64,000 nucleotides of DNA from Acholoe squamosa (lineage: Eukaryota > Annelida > Polychaeta > Phyllodocida > Polynoidae). Below, piece after piece: positions 39,516-50,700 of the stretch (the stretch's first letter is position 1; every line of letters begins with the position of its first letter). The position numbers were made by a program, and so were the translations under genes. The notes beneath the pieces were generated by a model that saw only the letters and a program-made list of their open reading frames with translations, was not told the DNA's origin and searched no databases. The stretch spans positions 15,367,282 to 15,431,281 of the forward strand of contig OX439039.1 of NCBI GenBank assembly GCA_949317995.1. The letters are read 5' to 3'.

Positions 39516-40634
39516 TTAATTACTGGGCTCAATAACCCCCAAGTCCAACTCTTGTATTTGAGCATCAATAATTTCTAGCTTTTGTGGCGAGTACCTATAT
39601 GGCCTTACTGCAGTCGGCCCCTCTGACTCGTCAACATGCAGTTTCAATGGGAACAGAGTGCAATGACCCATCTCAGACGCATTATATGCAATCGCCTCCC
39701 TGTTCCTAACAAGCATCTCAATAAACTCCTCCTTCTCAGCTTCACTCAGACACGAATCTGACAGGTCAGTCCCTCTTATCTTACATATCTTCTCTTCATC
39801 ATTTTTCCTATGTTCCTCGCGATCTCCCACTTCATTCTCCGTCAGAATTTTGATAGCCTGTAGTTGTATGTTTCTCACACAACCGGCTCCTTCTTCTTTT
39901 ATCTCTAATATTTCACCCCACAGAGCCTCATTCCTCTGCGGTATTTGTGCCTCTTCTACATATGCCAAAATGTCCAATGGGCCCACATTCACATTAATCC
40001 TTCCCGGATTCATAACTTTAATCCACCAGTTCGTCCCTACTGTATTAACACACCTGCCCACACAGACCATGTTTAGATTAGATGGTGTACACAGTACATC
40101 TCTCTGTGCTGTTTTACATGTGGGCTCCCTCCATGGTGCCACAGGTATAATCTGTTCTTGACCTGGCTCGATCTCTACATTTAATTTGCTGGGCACTGGT
40201 ATGTCTGTGAACAGGTTCACCCTCCTTGCCTTTACAACCAAATCTGCTCTAAGGTCTTCTAAAAGGTTCCTTCCCAATATTACTTTGTAGCACATATTTG
40301 GCACCACATGAAAATCATAGAATATGGGAAGATTCTTAATCCTGCATTCTATTCTGACAGTCTCCAATATATCAGAAGTAGATGCATTACCAAAGTCAAC
40401 TTTCTGGTAGCTATGTGAGATATCCCTTACATCGTTTGTTGTTAGTTCTCTCCTGAATATCTCACTTACAAAACAATCACTGGCCCCAGTGTCCACCAAA
40501 CATCGGACGTCATGTCCTCCCATGTTCATAGACATAAACATCGGATCGCTGCCATATCCCCGTTTTTCTGTCGGTCCGTCTGCCCAACACAGGCTGATAT
40601 TGTAGGGGGATTCGGACCCATCTTCTAGTTTCCC
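39516..40634 (-). pseudogene. pol: Aspartic protease and RT N-terminus of pol
   Basis: The frame is open from within the end of gag (entered by -1 slippage at 40628-40634) and ends in TAA at 39516, just inside the RT domain. The protease active site is LVDTGASDCFV with a downstream ILGRNLL flap/core motif. The C-terminal part has the RT entry pattern (PYRYSPQKLEI). Only a few codons separate the stop from the continuing RT frame, so this looks like a point mutation rather than a natural gene end. Confidence 0.88.
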
Positions 40635-43081
40635 TGTTTATCAGCAGCTTTACTCACTCTCACATCCTGTCCTCCAGATGTATCCTCCGTACTATCTTGT
40701 GTCTCTTTACCCATGCCTTGGATCCTCGAGAACCAAAAACAGGCCTCGGTGGAGTGTCCGCCCGTGCCATGAATGACACAAAACTTTCTGTTATTCTCAC
40801 CTGCTTCTGCGCTGGTGCGTCCCGTGTCAGTGGCTCCCGTCCTTTGGAAGCCACTTGGCCTGTTGACCTCTTCTCCAGCATTCCTATTGTAATTATCCCT
40901 TCTGTAGAAAAAATCATTTCTGGGGTAGCCTTTGCCAAATGGTTGTCTCATGGGACCCCTGTCTCTACTCTCCCATCTTCCTTGACCTACCCCCTGATTT
41001 CTATTAAAATAGCCACGACCATTTCCAAATGATGCCTCTCTTGCTTGACCGTCTGGACCTCCTCCTATTCCATCATACTGTCTATAGCCTCTTTCATTCT
41101 CTCTCCTTGTATAGAACTGAGGCCTCATATTTCCATTCCATCCTCCTCTCGGCTGATGGTATTGTCTTTGACCTGCACGCCCATACTCTCCGTCTGGCCT
41201 ACTTTCCATCCCAGCTTGCTGCTCGTTGTTATTTTGTTGTCCCGTGGACATCATAGCCAGCTGAGCGCTCTGCACGTGCATTGCATCCGTTAGGTCCCCT
41301 AATCTTGCTGTCAAATCTCTCATGTCCATGGACCCATCTTCCCCAGTCTCCTGGTCCAAACACAGGCCCATTGCATTAATGCTGGACTTCTTTCCATCCG
41401 TTTTTTTTTCCAGTGTCTCATACCATGTCGCGGCCTGTATCAAGTCCTGAAATGTCTGATTCTGCAATTTTGCCACTTCTTTTCCAATAGCCGGTGTTAG
41501 TCCCGAGATGAAAGCTGATGTTATGGCATCATCATTCTCACCCACTACTCTATATTTACTCAGGCTAATCGCAAAATCCAGAGCTGATTGTCCCGGTTCC
41601 TGTTTTAGGCCAAACAAGTCTCTGAGCTTCTGCCATCCCGGTCTTCTATCTCTGAATGTCTCCTCTACTGCTGCTCTCAGGTGATCCATGGTGTCCTTTC
41701 TATTGTCGGGTATTGTTTTTAACCATTCATGGGCCTTCCCCTTAATACCTAGCTTTACCATACTTAATGCCTGTGCCGGCGTCCAATCAAAAACCACTCC
41801 TAACCGGTCCATTTCTTCAAAATAATTCTCATGTGCTTCATGCCTAATGGCTGGCGTGGCCTGCATATTTAATTGTTGTGGTGGATTGTGTTGTGGGTCC
41901 TGCTGGGGCGGCGTGTGTCTGTCGGGGACATCTACTGCCCCTTCTTCTTCTTCCGATGAATTATTACTATTGTTACCCAAATGCTCTCCTAATGGTTGAT
42001 CCCCGTCGTCTTCTGACCTCTCCTCATCCAACGACTGAATGTTATCCGCGTCTGTAGTTTGATCGTCCTCCTGTGTATCTCTATCCTCACTCTGTCTTTC
42101 TGCACCGTCTGTTCCGCTGGACTCCCCCGAGTCCTCTAGATTACGCCCTCTAAATGCTCTAACTGTGCGCTTGATATTCTTAAGGTTCCTCTTCACAACC
42201 TGTACTTCTCCATGTATCTCCTTTAAACTCCCAATAGTAGAATCTTGCTGCAGGTCACCGTGCAATTGTTCAATATCCTCAAATGTGACATCTTGCCAGC
42301 CACCTACTGTACCTTCTTCATCCTCTTGAAATAATCTTTTCTTCACTGAGGCCGCCTCTTGAGGTGTTGGTCTTCCCCCGAATAGAGTCTCGCCCTTTCT
42401 GCCAGATCTACCCCCTTTATATTCCTGAGATTGGTAAATTACGTCTTCATCATCTTCTGAATCATCTTGTAGCAAATCGGGCCTTATAACACACCGTGTG
42501 TGTCCTCTATTCACTCCAGTACTGTGGGATGAAGATCCCGGTTGTTCACTAAATTCACCTTCAACGCCACCTCTGCCTCTAATTATACCGGCTGGCTGAT
42601 CTGGTCGTGGGTCCGTATGGCGGCCGCGTGGGCCCCCGACCCGCTCCGCCGCGAGATGTCGATTCTGGCCTACTCCACCTACAGCTCCTACTAACCTAAA
42701 TTCCGGGCTCTCTCTGTTTTCCAATGTTGTCCTCACCACTTTACCATGCACATTCGTGTCATCTATCTGCACCTCACCTTTATTTCCTAATTGCACTGCT
42801 ACATATCCTTCACTACTTCCACTGGCTCTCGTGGCTCTCTTGCTAAATGTTTCGGACCATGCCTTTTTAACTCCTTCTACCAGTTTCTGCCTTGCCTCTG
42901 CACTACCATGGAGTTCTGTTTCTATTTCCCTCTGTCTATCCGCTGAGCTGCCATGGTGCACACGCTGGCTGCCCTCGCCTTCTATTTCCTCTCGTTGTGG
43001 TGTTGAATGAGCCTGTGGAGCATGAAACCTGCGATCGGCTCGGCCCGACGTGCCCCTCAACGAGAAGGGTCTCCCAGTCAT
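40625..43081 (-). CDS. gag: Gag polyprotein, 818 aa
   Basis: The ATG at 43081 is only 39 bp from the 5' LTR. The first ~400 residues are polar and acidic, with many Asp/Glu/Ser runs. The capsid-like helical region (~430-570) has WTPAQALSMVKLGIKGKAHE and SALDFAISLSKYR patterns typical of Gypsy Gag. A Gly/Arg-rich nucleic-acid-binding region follows, then one zinc-knuckle-like motif (CVIHGTGGHSTEAC) near the end. The frame is unbroken and ends on the frameshift site. Gag assembles the particle and binds RNA. The long acidic N-terminus is unusual for a Gypsy Gag. Confidence 0.85.
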   Translation of the reverse strand: MTGRPFSLRGTSGRADRRFHAPQAHSTPQREEIEGEGSQRVHHGSSADRQREIETELHGSAEARQKLVEGVKKAWSETFSKRATRASGSSEGYVAVQLGNKGEVQIDDTNVHGKVVRTTLENRESPEFRLVGAVGGVGQNRHLAAERVGGPRGRHTDPRPDQPAGIIRGRGGVEGEFSEQPGSSSHSTGVNRGHTRCVIRPDLLQDDSEDDEDVIYQSQEYKGGRSGRKGETLFGGRPTPQEAASVKKRLFQEDEEGTVGGWQDVTFEDIEQLHGDLQQDSTIGSLKEIHGEVQVVKRNLKNIKRTVRAFRGRNLEDSGESSGTDGAERQSEDRDTQEDDQTTDADNIQSLDEERSEDDGDQPLGEHLGNNSNNSSEEEEGAVDVPDRHTPPQQDPQHNPPQQLNMQATPAIRHEAHENYFEEMDRLGVVFDWTPAQALSMVKLGIKGKAHEWLKTIPDNRKDTMDHLRAAVEETFRDRRPGWQKLRDLFGLKQEPGQSALDFAISLSKYRVVGENDDAITSAFISGLTPAIGKEVAKLQNQTFQDLIQAATWYETLEKKTDGKKSSINAMGLCLDQETGEDGSMDMRDLTARLGDLTDAMHVQSAQLAMMSTGQQNNNEQQAGMESRPDGEYGRAGQRQYHQPRGGWNGNMRPQFYTRRENERGYRQYDGIGGGPDGQAREASFGNGRGYFNRNQGVGQGRWESRDRGPMRQPFGKGYPRNDFFYRRDNYNRNAGEEVNRPSGFQRTGATDTGRTSAEAGENNRKFCVIHGTGGHSTEACFWFSRIQGMGKETQDSTEDTSGGQDVRVSKAADKQGN
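40628..40634 (-). promoter_or_regulatory. Canonical -1 ribosomal frameshift heptamer GGGAAAC
   Basis: On the minus strand G GGA AAC is in the gag frame and is followed at once by the gag TAG stop. The protease frame is exactly -1 and open across this point. This is the X XXY YYZ pattern used by many retroviruses and retroelements. Confidence 0.8.
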
Positions 43082-43099
43082 GAAAAAGGGTCAGCACCC

Positions 43100-43117
43100 T
43101 AGGATTTGCTTCACCAC
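43100..43117 (-). promoter_or_regulatory. Candidate tRNA primer-binding site
   Basis: Two bases inside the 5' LTR the minus strand reads TGGTGAAGCAAATCC, starting with the TGG expected opposite a tRNA CCA end. The matching tRNA was not identified. Confidence 0.5.
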
Positions 43118-43119
43118 TG

Positions 43120-44541
43120 TGTACTGTGTGTTTACTCTATTAATTTGGTGTTATTTAGACCTTGCTTTCTAATTGTTGCATATAGATGTAGTAAAGTACA
43201 TTTTGGGGTTTGAGTTAGCTTCCTATAAATGGTAGAGCGCGTCACTACCACAGCCCAGTACACATAACAGCCGCGCAGTGCTCCTACTCAAATAAAACTA
43301 GTGAGAGATACCTCCTGACTGAAGACTTTTATTGTTCCTCCTCCTCGGCTACTAACACGTCAAGCACAACAAGAGCACAACAGTTCATCAAATACTCCGA
43401 CAACTTTTGATGATCAACACTCCATTATATCCTCTAGTTCATGCAATGATGACACCACAACTCTATCTCCTTTTCACATTAAGTCTTTTCGGCAATAACT
43501 CCCAATTATTAAGATCGCGCATTATCACATAGTAGGTAAGGCAACAGGCAAGTCCAGCCCAATTCATCCCCTGATTAACTAATGCAGTGTACTCACATGG
43601 AGAGTCTTAATTGTTGTTATGATGATTCAAGTTTAGTGTGGATCCTAGGTCCATGCAGGGAGGATCCCTGCATGGAGAGGGAGAGGCCCTTCCCAGGCCT
43701 GGAGTCCGTTGATGTTAATTACTGCTGTCAGATGCTATCTCCTCCTTGTAATAGGTCCGTAAGTTGAAACCCTATCATTCCTAGGTAGTATTGTTCTAAG
43801 TCCCAACTGCCTATGCCTGAGCAACCTCCAGAGTTACCCAGCTTGTGAAAGGTGAGGATGTTATTACTAACAAGTGCATGTTGAATCTCCACTACTGGAA
43901 TGCTCCTTTCCTTGACAGAGGTAGGCTACTCCCTGTTGTGATCTAATGGTATCTAGCTACTAACAGTTAGCTCAGATATGAGTGCCCAACTCTCAATGCT
44001 GTCTCCATGCTCCCTCTGAACGAACTCACTGTCTCCAACTCTGAATTCTACAAATATGTTATTCAAGTATTATTATTATTATCCCGGCGCGCCTGCTCAG
44101 AGACATGTGTTTGTCTCATGACATCACCATCTCATTTATTTCCCTTTTCATTGCTCAACTTTGTAAAGTAGTTCTGTCCTAATCTAATATTCTTCTTCCC
44201 ATTATTCATCATTACTCCCTCCAGTTCTACTGGTCCTAAACTAATTATCTCTTTCATTTTCAGATTGGATTTCGGAGGTTTATCTCCTTCATCCGCCGAC
44301 TGGAGCCATCAAGCCTTCCGTCTCAGATTTCATTATGGACCTGAATCATGACAATTTATATTCTAATCTCTGCGGAGCACGCCATCCACTCTTTTGTCCG
44401 CCAATAAATACCAATTACTTTATCTTGCCTTACTGCCTTTTTCTTTGCCCTTTTACTAAATTGCTTTACATATCTCATTATTGTCAGCACCGCTGGTTAC
44501 ACATTATTATCCATTATGGACTTCTCCTACACCATCGTACA
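43120..44541 (-). repeat. 5' LTR (1422 bp), with a U3 part unlike the 3' LTR
   Basis: Bases 43120-43653 match the 3' LTR closely. From 43654 on the two LTRs differ. The point of divergence coincides with a 25-bp hairpin (43651-43675, CCATGCAGGGA arms). The far end CGTACA borders the GCGT duplication. Confidence 0.75.
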
Positions 44542-44714
44542 GCGTGTGACATGAGTAGGTATCTGGTAGTGCAGCTCTCTCTATTTTAAACAAGGCAGGT
44601 GACTTTTCAGACTAATGTGGTGAGTGCAAGTACTTAGGTGAAGCAGTGCACGACTTGTTTAGAAAAGAGGGCACATACTCACAGCTCTTTTTACAATAGG
44701 AGCAACACCCTCCT
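44542..44714. repeat. Right half of the split MITE (begins with the GCGT duplication)
   Basis: Continues the MITE interrupted at 28412 and ends AGGAGCAACACCCTCCT. Confidence 0.85.
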
Positions 44715-44860
44715 GACCTCTCACATGAGATTCCTACTTGCTACCACTGTACTACAGATTCTGATGATAATGTGTGTCTCAAAAGTCCATCAAGTCATTT
44801 TGCATTACCTTATACTTACAGCCAAGAGAATACATTATACGTTTGGGTGCCAGATATATT

Positions 44861-44930
44861 GGTTTCCTGGTTAGCTCAGTCTGTAGAGCAAAGCTTTTCA
44901 AATTCAGGTGTCCTGGGATCAATCCCAGCC
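44861..44930 (+). repeat. tRNA-derived SINE head
   Basis: An A-box-like TTAGCTCAGTCTGTAGAG and a B-box-like GGGATCAATCCC have tRNA spacing; the 3' acceptor strand does not pair with the 5' end. AT-rich tail sequence follows to about 45,170. Confidence 0.65.
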
Positions 44931-45238
44931 CAAAGCTGGAAAAGATTTTTTTAAATTATTTTTGTATTTTTAGGATTTTTTTTTGTAGGAGAAAAACATA
45001 AAAATACGTAGGAAAATGTATTTCAGATACTACATATCTAGGACGTAGTTAAACCTTAATGTTTGAATGTCCACATTACAACCAGAAAGATGTAATTCAA
45101 ACCAATTTGGTAGGAACCATACCTGGTTATACCAGATATCTACGTAACATTTTGGTGTGGTGTTTACTGGGTGAGTGGCTTGAGTGACCGGTGGCACTCA
45201 TAGCTTAAGTGGCCACATCCAACAAATCATAACACAAT

Positions 45239-45716
45239 TGTGGTGGTCCCGAGTCATCCTCGAGGTACCTTCGTGGTCCTCGTGGGCGACGTCGAGAGCA
45301 CCTCTCTTACCCGACGCCTGGGGGCGCTGGAGTCCAGCGCCACGTCACCACATGGTCACGTGGCCCTCGACTCTGGTGTATATAAGGCCATTGTACGGCC
45401 TTCCTCAGGGTCAGTCCAGTCGTGACGAACCATCATGAGCGGTGGTTGGCGGCTGCCCGCCTACCATGTTGTGATACTTCTCTGTGCTGTTGCACAGAGA
45501 AGGTAAATGTGGGTTGATAGCTATAGACACTAGAAGGCTATGCTAGTCGTCTAGTGTCGAGAGTGCTTTAGAGTTTAAACTCTACTACCTGTAACTGTCA
45601 TCGAGAACGGCTGATGCCTATGCGTTATTGACAATAAAGTTTTAACTGGAACCTGAATAGTTGTTCTTCGTTGTTTATCGAAGGATTCGATTAACCTCGA
45701 GGGGTAGAACACTACA
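45239..45716 (+). mobile_element. Solo LTR (family B), 478 bp
   Basis: Begins TGTGGTGG and ends CACTACA, flanked by CAAT (45235-45238 and 45717-45720). It has a TATA box (GTGTATATAAGG, near 45380) and AATAAA near 45632. A closely related LTR is at 62489-62956 on the other strand. Confidence 0.9.
45434..45503 (+). other. Mini-ORF with signal-peptide-like sequence inside the LTR
   Basis: About 50 bp downstream of the TATA box an ATG opens a 23-codon frame (RLPAYHVVILLCAVAQRR). It overlaps a splice-donor-like AAGGTAAAT. The frame and hydrophobic core are kept in the LTR at 62.5-62.9 kb. Confidence 0.35.
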
Positions 45717-45720
45717 CAAT

Positions 45721-47724
45721 GAAAAACATTATGGCATTAATCCTTTGATCATGTTTTCTATGAAATGTGTAGTTGATACGGGCATTGCCTCTATCTATTG
45801 TCAAATCAAATGAACAATCAACCATCAGGAGCCTATTTCTTAAGGAATTACGACTACATACAGCCACTACGATCTGAAACCCTGTCAAATAAGGCAGGTG
45901 ATCGTATGTACTGTCCTACGACTGCTCTGTACGATCAGCACCTATGCAGTTATTACATAAGGGCTGGTAGAGCAGTCATACTGGGGCAGGTATTAGTAAC
46001 ATCTAGTGCATAATACTGTAATGGTAATATCCTTATGCCAGTCACTACGATTTGAAGGTGAGCAGTCGTAGTGTGTTAAGAAATGACCTGCACTCAGATT
46101 CCACTGAGAGGCAATTTTCATAGAATATGGCACTTCCAATGATTAGCACAATACTGTATACCAGTATTTTGTACTAGCATTAAGTCGCATTAACAGTCCA
46201 TTTGATTGCCTTTTAACTATTATCAAAGGCCTGCCTTGTGTATATTTCCCTCTGGTCAGTACGAATAGAGCCCTGCTGAATACTTGCTATAGCACAATTG
46301 TGGATCAACACGGTAAAAGGTACACCCGCGCACCCCCTTGCGGGCGTACCTTTTACCGTGTTGATCCACAGTCATAGTTGATGTGGGGGAAACAGCAGAT
46401 GCCAAACGTGTGACACCTTAGGTGGTGAGGCATTTTGTTTTCATTGATATTGTAGGGGGAATGGTGTGTGTTGGAAGGGGTCACATTCATTGTATTCATA
46501 TTGAATAATATGTAGCCTTAGTATTATGTGTCTTTTAGGTTTAATACATTTTAACTAGGTGTCCTGTGCCCACAATCATACCTACTCTTTATCGTAGGAT
46601 CTATGAGGCTACCGCCCAACTCATAGGCTACAAGTACTTTGGATTAACAACCTTCGATAATCACACTACTAAATCACCACTCAGCTGCCTATTGCAATGA
46701 GGCCCCTATGCAAATTAGCCATGTGCTTTCAGCACCACATAATGGTGAACCTTAGATGAAGGAAGATTAAATGGTAAATAGATGACCGTGCCTCAGGAGT
46801 GTTGTCCCTTCTATAATTAGAATATTTATATTCTCACTCTCTAGCCACAGGATTTCATGTACCCTCTGCTTACGAGAGACCTTTATTGTAGCTAAGGCAA
46901 AAAAAAACAACATTTGTTTCTAGTAACATGACTCAAAGGCCGATGGTCGGTAGGTCGGATTTTTTCTTTTTTTTTAAATTTTGTATAGAAATGTATGGGT
47001 AGATCTATCTGATTCTTTGATTTCACGGTAAGAAAATGGAAAGCATATGAGAAATGCTAAAAATATAAAAAAGATATGCCCAATAAAGCTACTAACTGTA
47101 CACTCAAAGATTGAATTCATGAAAATTTGATGAAAAGTTCTTCATAATACGAAATAATATCTAAATTCTTAAAATAGCTCAAAATTAAAAAAAAAAAGTG
47201 TAGGGTCGGACCTGTTTTGCTAGGGTGGGTGGGGTGACTGAAAATATCTAGACTTTTTTATTTGACCCGATAGAAAACAGCCTCAGAATCGAAAATGATT
47301 ATAGAAATTTCACTCTTGTCATTCCGCATTTCTATGGCCATGCTGACTTTTGGACATGTAAAACTTTGATTTGCAGTCTACAAATAATGAATCAATGAAT
47401 CAAGTCACAAACGTTACCGAACACTTTGAATAGATCACTCCACTAGTGCAGTGTGGTTCATATTTGCACTACAATAACCCTTTAGCATGCCATTTGAGGG
47501 GTGGGGGGTGCTCATTTACTCACATATTAGATATATCACTGTGACATAAGCAATGATAGTTGTGAGAGACTACTGCATATTAACAGATGTCCACATGGCC
47601 ATGTATATCAATACAGTTAGTATCAGTATACATGCTATCTCTTTATCCGTAATAGGTACCTATAAATAAATGGGATGTGATACACCTAGGTTCTCTCAAT
47701 TACTCCTCACATTGTCTCAGGAGG
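45721..47724. other. Repeat-rich intergenic DNA upstream of the carboxylesterase genes
   Basis: A diverged copy of the dispersed CATACAGCCACTACGATC repeat lies at 45,850-46,120 with inverted sub-parts. A hairpin lies at 46,300-46,369. AT-rich DNA without genes follows. Confidence 0.6.
46300..46369. repeat. Near-perfect hairpin
   Basis: Arms of about 30 bases (TGGATCAACACGGTAAAAGG and its inverse) enclose a CG-rich ~10-base loop. Confidence 0.9.
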
Positions 47725-50700
47725 ATGGAGCACAATTACTTTGTTCTCGGATTGATATCTCTTATCAGCCTATGGGTTGGCTTATGTGTGGGAGATGCCT
47801 CAGCCCATGGTGGGAAATCTCCCATTGTTGTAACCACAAAGGGGAAGATACAGGGATTAAGACGGACATATAAAGGTTAGTTAAAGAAAACAGACTTAAT
47901 CTAAATGAGAACAAAACCACAGCACTTGTTTCTATTGGTATTACAATTCTGGAAAGTAAAAACGCTTTATTAAACCAGCCATTTATCCCCAATTCTCGTA
48001 TTCTATAAGGTAATTTGGGCGACGATTTAGAAATGGAGTGTATGGGGGTTTTTATTCATTTTCCTTTGTGCGTTTGGTCTTTCCATAGAAGCCATTTTTC
48101 ATGTCACTCTCTCTTAATACAATCAGACGGATTTGTAGGTTAGAGACCATTTGCATCCTTGAATCTAATGAGGGCCGCTCGCTACAGCGAGGAGTTGAAC
48201 ATATTTTCAGGGCCCACAGATTTGCCTTTCATATGTACTTAAACTGAAAAAAAAGCATTCGTTTTATCTAAAGTTTAAATTATGAGTTATGTGAAGAAAC
48301 CAGATGAGTTAGGTTAAATTAATTTCTAATGGGATTAATGAATCAATGAATGGGGAGACTTAGAGTTTATTTCACAATCCTTCATCTGAGTTCTTCCGAA
48401 ATAATGCAGCGCAAAAGCAAAAAAGTCAACGTTTTGTCATTCTATAGGTCAAACCTATGATGAATTCAAGGGCATCCCCTTTGCCAAGCCACCAATTAAA
48501 AACCTGAGGTTTGAGAGGCCTCGGCCCGCAGCTGCTTGGGATGGAGTACTGGCTACTACACGCTTCAGTTTAGGATGCACACAGATTATCAGAGAAAACT
48601 GCACTGAGGACTGTCTTTATCTCAATGTGTATGTGCCATCTGGTGTTGGCAATGTGAAGTAAGTACATATCAGTACCAGAAAGAAAGCCAAGTGTTTCTT
48701 TTTATAGACCTTATCTTCTGTTTATACCCCTGCATCACACCCGTCCTTGCGGTTTAGTAGCTATTCCGTGCACCATATGACCATACGGGAGTGCCTCCTG
48801 CCTGTTTGGTATCATGTATAGAGCATGAACGTGCTAAGCTCTTTATCATTAAAAATAACAGTGGGCCAATTAAAAAGAAAGTTCTGACAAACTTGTACCA
48901 ATGTGTGTATACATCCCAATTTATAAACATAATAATTCATGCTTAGAAAATGTCTTGAAGATAATACAGCATTTCTTTTAAAGAATCTCTTCTCAGATTA
49001 TTGAATAATGTGTTGCTTATTTGCTAGATCCCTCCCAGTGATGGCGTACGCACATGGTGGAGGCTTTATATCCGGCAGTGGAGACAGATATGACTCTTCA
49101 GAGCTGGCCATCACAGGACAGGTGATTGTTGTGACCTATAACTATCGACTCAGCATTCTTGGTGGCCTTGCAACAAGAGATGCAAGTTCCCCTGGAAACT
49201 ACATGCTTTGGGATGCCCGTGCTGCCCATATATGGATCCGGGATAACATTGCTAAGTTTGGTGGTGACCCATCTAGAGTGACAGCATTTGGACAATCTGC
49301 TGGTTCTGTTGTTGTCAGTCACCTTGCCATATCTCCAATGACCAAGGGGCTCCTACAAAGGGCCATACTACTCAGTGGTAACACAGTATCTACTATAGGT
49401 GTACAGTACGACAGTCGTCAGAATGCAAAGAATGTGGCCAGTTTTGAAGACTGCCCCACTAAAAACACAAGGGCACTTGTTCACTGCCTCAAACAAAAAA
49501 ATGCTAAGGACATTGATGTCTCTGGTCTAGCGTCACTGGTTCTGGAGGGTGGGATGCTTCCAGGGTGGCTCCCAGCTGTTGATGGTGTAATGGTCCCTAA
49601 GGCCCCCAAGGACATGTGGAAGGGAGGGGCTGGGAGCCATGTGGACCTCCTTGTAGGAAGGTAAATTTTAATCAACAATGATGCAGTATAATGAAATGGT
49701 ATACCTTCTTTATTCTGATTAAGTAATCATGGCTGACTGCTATAAAGAAGGGATAAGCTGTACCGGGATTCTACTTATAGATGGGAGGGACCTTGTACCA
49801 ATTGACTACTCAACCTATAATAAATAACGGCGAGTCTCAAGTGGTTCAATATGCTGGACCCTTGATGGGGGGGGTGAAATGTTTTGTATTGATCTTGATG
49901 GAACTAATTGATCTTGAAGGAACTTCTTAATAATGAACATTTTTTTTTTGTGGAAATTTCAAACTTTTATTGGTGAAGTATACATGTATCATAACAACTC
50001 TTCTCAATACAATAATGCAATAAAGTTTCTGCTGCATGTCGGCTGCTGGTTAATGAGCAGCAGTAATATGCTTCATCAACGCCACTCTGTGAAGTTACAA
50101 TCATAATTGTTCAACACATTCAACATACATAATTATTACATAACATGGATGTAGCCCATGTATTCAGCTAAATGAAAGCCAGTATGTTACTGCATGTAAA
50201 ATGAATAACTTCTTAAAAGAGGTGATTCCTCATCACTTTAGCATAATTTTCCTTTTTTTTTTAATATACTGCAGCACCCATCACGATGCTGCTGGGTTCG
50301 TCTATGTGAACATACGAGGTGAACCAAGGAATGAAACGATAAATCTGGCCGGAGACAAGAAAATGCTTCCACAACTGATGGCATTACTGTTCCAGTCCTA
50401 TGCTAAAGGGGATCCACTGGACCTTGTAAAGGTTATCAATGACAGATATCCAGATCTGAAAGATGATGAAGTTGAGAAGAGAACCATGGCTTTGACTCAG
50501 ATTGGTACTGACTTCATTTTTGCTGCACCAGCTCATTTTGAAGCTTCTGCTCACTCCAGGTAAGGTTATATGATGGGAAATCTCCAAGGAGGTTTTCTCA
50601 CTTATACTCCAACATGCATCATTGTCAAAACAATCAATGTTATTGAAATGATTTAAAAATGAGGTTATGTTTGCATTATATATTCACTTACAACAGTGAA

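Larger units (their letters stand above)
28417..44541 (-). mobile_element. 16.1-kb env-bearing Gypsy-type LTR retroelement inserted in a MITE
   Basis: The ends are TGTAC and GTACA, flanked by GCGT duplications and by the two halves of one MITE. Reading on the minus strand: 5' LTR, gag, slippery site, protease/RT/RNase H/integrase in broken frames, accessory ORFs, env, purine-rich tract, 3' LTR. A plus-strand ORF lies between pol and env. Protease-RT-RNaseH-integrase order and the 4-bp duplication fit the Ty3/Gypsy (Metaviridae) group. An element of this size is large for the group. Pol has two in-frame stops and one frame change, so this copy cannot be autonomous. Confidence 0.92.

Noticed and set aside
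43651..43675. Helitron 3' hairpin at the LTR divergence point
   Set aside because: A CTAG follows the hairpin, but that sequence is shared with the other LTR and so belongs to the LTR; no Helitron 5' end was seen.
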